A program made the translations under genes and the position numbers. A model generated the notes under the pieces. The model ran no database searches, had not been told where the DNA came from, and was given only the letters and a program-made list of their open reading frames with translations. Shown here in pieces: positions 61,218 through 64,000 of a DNA stretch of 64,000 bases. Within the stretch, counting starts at the first letter, position 1, and every line of letters starts with the position of its first letter. The DNA lies in NCBI GenBank assembly GCA_002709075.1, contig PAPV01000005.1, positions 153,989 through 217,988 of the forward strand. The letters are read 5' to 3'. This stretch comes from Rhodospirillaceae bacterium (GTDB taxonomy: Bacteria; Pseudomonadota; Alphaproteobacteria; MPNO01; UBA2964).

Positions 61218-61671
61218 GTAAACTCTCTCCGTAGCAACCAAGTTAAATGTATGGTCGGCTTACGCTACGGGTTGAGACCAGGAAAGGATCTACCCGCCGC
61301 GCACTCCAATTAGAGGTTCGCAGACTGGGGACCCAAAGGAATAACTGATTTCAACCCTAGGGTTTCTAACTATTGTCGTATTTCCTAAGTGCGACTTACC
61401 GGGATCTGATTTGATAAAACTATCAGCCCGTTTGCCTCACCCTCCTTCATCTATCTCTGATAACCAGAACGGTAACGACATCTAAAACTCAGATAGAATA
61501 GTCTATAACCTATCTATTTAACAATGAGATAATCATATAATTAACAGTATTATAGAAATACTAATTCCTGAGAGTAAGAACACAAATTTTAAGTATTTTT
61601 TCTTTAAAACTGATCATTGAGTCGGTTCAGATTGGCAGCTATATATCAATAATATAAAAATTGGCGGCTAA
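61218..61671 (+). other. Divergent region rne / amiC with a structured candidate rne leader
   Basis: 454 nt. About 61255-61480 is visibly richer in G+C than its surroundings and contains several possible hairpins: AACCCTAGGGTT (61353-61364), a 7-bp stem at GTCGTAT/GTGCGAC (61375-61395), TGATA/TATCA (near 61412-61425) and GGGT/ACCC pairs around 61269-61295. On the minus strand this is the 5' leader of rne; in other bacteria RNase E controls its own mRNA through such a leader. The amiC-proximal part is AT-rich and should hold the amiC promoter. Confidence 0.5.
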
Positions 61672-62895
61672 ATGTATGTATATTTATTTTTTTCTCGCAC
61701 TTTAGCTCTATGCTTACTATGTTTTTTTATGCCAACCTGCCAAGCTTTGGCTTTGCCGCAGATAGCCGGTTTACGTATTGGTGATTACTCAACATATACA
61801 CGATTTGTGCTTGATGTAACCGAAAACATTGATTTTAATGTTTTTACTCTCCCAAATCCTCACAGAGTTGTTATTGATTTGCCGGAAGTTTCTTGGCACT
61901 CATCTGCTCAAATTGTTTCACGTGGGAGACGCATATCGGGTTACAGATTTGGTCTATTTGATGCCGGTAGATCCCGAGTTGTGATAGACTTGAAATCACC
62001 GATCATAATTAAAAAATCATTTATTATCCCAAGAAATAAAAAAAACCTGACCAGAATTGTGGTTGATATCAAGCCAGTACCATATCGGGCCATGTTAATG
62101 GAGATTGAGAAAACTCGTAAAAAACATACCGCTAAGACTGCTAAAACAGCTCCTCCAAAGCTGTCATTCAAGCAGAATGAAAAGTATCCTACTGTGCCCG
62201 TTAAACCATTGGTTGTGATCGACCCTGGTCATGGGGGGGTCGACCCTGGCGCTTTAGCAATATCGGGGACGTTAGAAAAACATATTGTGCTTAAGCAAGC
62301 ACAGGTGCTTAGGCAACTCCTGGTTAGTTCTGGCCGATACCGTGTTCATCTCACGCGGGACCGAGATATTTTTCTCCGGTTGCGCCAACGGGTTGCCATT
62401 GCTCAAGAAATGAAAGCAGATCTATTCCTTTCTTTGCATGCAGACTCGATTAAAAATCGCCGAATTCGTGGTGCATCAATCTATACCCTTTCCGAAAATG
62501 CTTCTGATAAAGAAGCGCGGTTACTAGCGGAAAAAGAAAATAAGTCTGATGTTATTGCGGGTATAGATTTGAATGATAAAAGTGAGACTGTTGCCAGAAT
62601 TTTGATTGATTTGAGACAACGGCTCACTAAAAACAACTCAGTAAGGTTTGCTGAGAGGTTGGTTAATGAATTTAAGGGAAAAATACCAATGTTACGAAAA
62701 AACAGAAGATATGCGGGGTTTGTTGTTTTAAAGGCTCCTGATGTACCTTCCGTACTTGTTGAAATGGGTTATTTATCTAATCGTCAAGATGAAAGGATGT
62801 TGAAAAACAAAAAACATCGTGAAGTTTTTGCCAAATCGGTTGTCAAAGCAGTAGATGCATATTTTACGCGGATGCGAAGACTTCACTCCCCTTGA
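61672..62895 (+). CDS. amiC: N-acetylmuramoyl-L-alanine amidase (AmiC type)
   Basis: A 407-residue periplasmic amidase that cuts septal peptidoglycan. It has a signal peptide (about 1-25), an N-terminal AMIN domain (about 30-135, 'YTRFVLDVTENIDFNVF') that targets the septum, and a C-terminal Amidase_3 domain with zinc ligands in 'VVIDPGHGGVDPGA', 'TLEKHIV' and 'LSLHADS', and the catalytic Glu in 'VLVEMGYLSN'. It lies divergently from rne and 65 nt before the PBP1A gene, the usual alphaproteobacterial order. Confidence 0.94.
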   Translation: MYVYLFFSRTLALCLLCFFMPTCQALALPQIAGLRIGDYSTYTRFVLDVTENIDFNVFTLPNPHRVVIDLPEVSWHSSAQIVSRGRRISGYRFGLFDAGRSRVVIDLKSPIIIKKSFIIPRNKKNLTRIVVDIKPVPYRAMLMEIEKTRKKHTAKTAKTAPPKLSFKQNEKYPTVPVKPLVVIDPGHGGVDPGALAISGTLEKHIVLKQAQVLRQLLVSSGRYRVHLTRDRDIFLRLRQRVAIAQEMKADLFLSLHADSIKNRRIRGASIYTLSENASDKEARLLAEKENKSDVIAGIDLNDKSETVARILIDLRQRLTKNNSVRFAERLVNEFKGKIPMLRKNRRYAGFVVLKAPDVPSVLVEMGYLSNRQDERMLKNKKHREVFAKSVVKAVDAYFTRMRRLHSP

Positions 62896-62960
62896 ATTAA
62901 ACTTTATTATATCAATGAGAATACCAAAACTACTTTGCAATACTTTCAACGAGAATATTT

Positions 62961-64000
62961 ATGAATATTGTCAGTAAAGCATTATTAATTTTACTAGGCG
63001 TTTCTTTTTTAGGGGTTTTTGCGGCGGCAATTATAATCATCACTGCATTCTGGCATTTTGGAAGGGGGCTTCCAGATTATCAGCAGTTAGACGGTTATGA
63101 ACCTCCAACAGTAACTCGGGTACATGCGGGAGATGGTCAGCTTTTAACAGAGTTTGCACGTGAAAAGCGAATTTTTGTCCCTTATCGATCTATACCAAAA
63201 ATTGTAGTAAAAGCTTTTGTATCCGCCGAAGATAAAAATTTCTATTCTCACCCTGGCATTGATTTGGCTGGCGTAATACGTGCGATTATTACGAACATTC
63301 GATACATTGGAAGCAACCGCCGTCCAGTTGGGGCATCGACAATTACTCAGCAAGTTGCGAAGAATTTTTTATTAACTAATGAAGTCTCAATGGATCGTAA
63401 AATAAAGGAGGCAATTCTTGCTTTTCGGATAGAGCACGTTTTATCTAAGGAAAGAATTTTAGAACTTTATTTAAACGAAATTTACCTCGGTCAGGGCTCA
63501 TACGGCGTTGCTGCGGCTGCGCTAAATTACTTTGACAAGGCACTAAATGAATTGACTTTAGATGAGGCTGCTTTTATCGCAGGGTTGCCAAAAGCGCCAA
63601 ATAATTATCATCCGACGCGTCAGCCCCAAGCTGCTATTGCGAGGCGCAGTTACGTTATCGGCAGAATGTTAGAGGACGGGTACATAACCAAAGCACAGGC
63701 TCTGCAGGCATTGAGACAATCACTTGTGGTTCGTTCTCGATCGGAAACACGAGTAGCCGAGGCAGATTTTTTTGTAGAAGAAGTCAGGCGTGAATTGTAC
63801 GAAACATTTGGAGAGAGTAAACTTTATGGTGGTGGTCTATCTGTGAGAACAACACTTATTCCTCGTCTGCAAAAAATCTCAGATCGTGTTCTAAGAGACG
63901 GTTTAATTGCTTACGATCGACGTCACGGGTGGAGAGGACCAATAGCAAAATTGAAAACAGCTTCAGGTTGGGCTAATCAGCTTTCTAAGTTATCTAAACC
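62961..64000 (+). CDS. mrcA: Penicillin-binding protein 1A, N-terminal part (cut by window end)
   Basis: The first 346 codons of a class A PBP; the frame is open to the last base. One N-terminal membrane helix (about 6-30) precedes the glycosyltransferase (GT51) domain: 'SAEDKNFYSHPGIDLAG' with the catalytic Glu, 'GASTITQQVAKNF', 'RKIKEAILAFRIE' and 'ILELYLNEIYLGQGSYGV'. The start of the linker/OB region follows. The transpeptidase domain lies beyond the window. It polymerises and cross-links peptidoglycan. The ATG follows GAGAA. Confidence 0.94.
   Translation, partial: MNIVSKALLILLGVSFLGVFAAAIIIITAFWHFGRGLPDYQQLDGYEPPTVTRVHAGDGQLLTEFAREKRIFVPYRSIPKIVVKAFVSAEDKNFYSHPGIDLAGVIRAIITNIRYIGSNRRPVGASTITQQVAKNFLLTNEVSMDRKIKEAILAFRIEHVLSKERILELYLNEIYLGQGSYGVAAAALNYFDKALNELTLDEAAFIAGLPKAPNNYHPTRQPQAAIARRSYVIGRMLEDGYITKAQALQALRQSLVVRSRSETRVAEADFFVEEVRRELYETFGESKLYGGGLSVRTTLIPRLQKISDRVLRDGLIAYDRRHGWRGPIAKLKTASGWANQLSKLSK

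Overview
The window reads as chromosomal DNA of an AT-rich (by eye about 40% GC) alphaproteobacterium, probably free-living and heterotrophic. Lineage clues are a bacterial NDUFA12 (complex I accessory subunit) gene, DUF2155, DUF3126, DUF4174 and DUF1007 proteins, an RNase E with an acidic insertion in its S1 region, and conserved blocks of the type aroQ-accB-accC-aat / DUF2155 / mlaD / NDUFA12 and rne / amiC / PBP1A. I cannot name a genus. I see no insertion sequences, phage genes, integrases or CRISPR arrays.

Layout. 1-1.7 kb: two divergent GST-family genes either side of a tRNA-Ser(GCU). 2-4.7 kb: a metal module (ZnuA-like binding protein with a histidine repeat, a DUF1007 protein, a NicO permease) behind a candidate Zur box. 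4.9-22 kb: a catabolic island with a UbiD-family decarboxylase, two complete three-subunit molybdenum hydroxylases, an SDR, an enamidase-like amidohydrolase, a substrate-binding-like gene split by an in-frame stop, an isochorismatase-fold cysteine hydrolase, an MFS transporter, a 4,5-dihydroxyphthalate-decarboxylase-like protein and a dienelactone hydrolase. 22.2-26.6 kb: DUF3126, a cyclophilin, an ornithine cyclodeaminase-family protein, glnS and a 4HBT thioesterase. 26.6-37.3 kb: a second catabolic stretch with UbiD paralogues 2 and 3, an aromatic-ring FAD monooxygenase, a GMC oxidoreductase, an enoyl-CoA hydratase, an aldehyde dehydrogenase and a Gfo/Idh/MocA dehydrogenase. 37.5 kb to the end: mainly core genes (VWA and J-domain pair, galU-ugd-phosphohexomutase, DD-carboxypeptidase, clpS-clpA, FemAB-like, RidA, NDUFA12-mlaD-methyltransferase-DUF2155, aat, accC-accB-aroQ, an ornithine decarboxylase, maiA, an M48 protease, an aminotransferase, rne, amiC and a PBP1A gene cut by the window edge).

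How it fits together. The most interesting part is 4.9-22 kb. Molybdenum hydroxylases put an oxygen on N-heteroaromatic rings, enamidases open partly reduced 6-oxo-pyridine rings, isochorismatase-fold amidases release ammonia from open-chain amides such as maleamate, and UbiD enzymes remove carboxyl groups from (hetero)aromatic acids. Together they suggest breakdown of an N-heteroaromatic carboxylate by a route related to, but not the same as, the known nicotinate pathways. The substrate is inference. The enamidase-like protein departs from the usual metal-site pattern (Gln where the first His of HxH is expected), so its reaction may differ. The second stretch (26.6-37.3 kb) looks like oxidation and decarboxylation of another aromatic or alicyclic acid. 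No UbiX (prenyl-FMN synthase), molybdenum hydroxylase maturation genes or local transcription regulator are visible in the window, so those must be encoded elsewhere.
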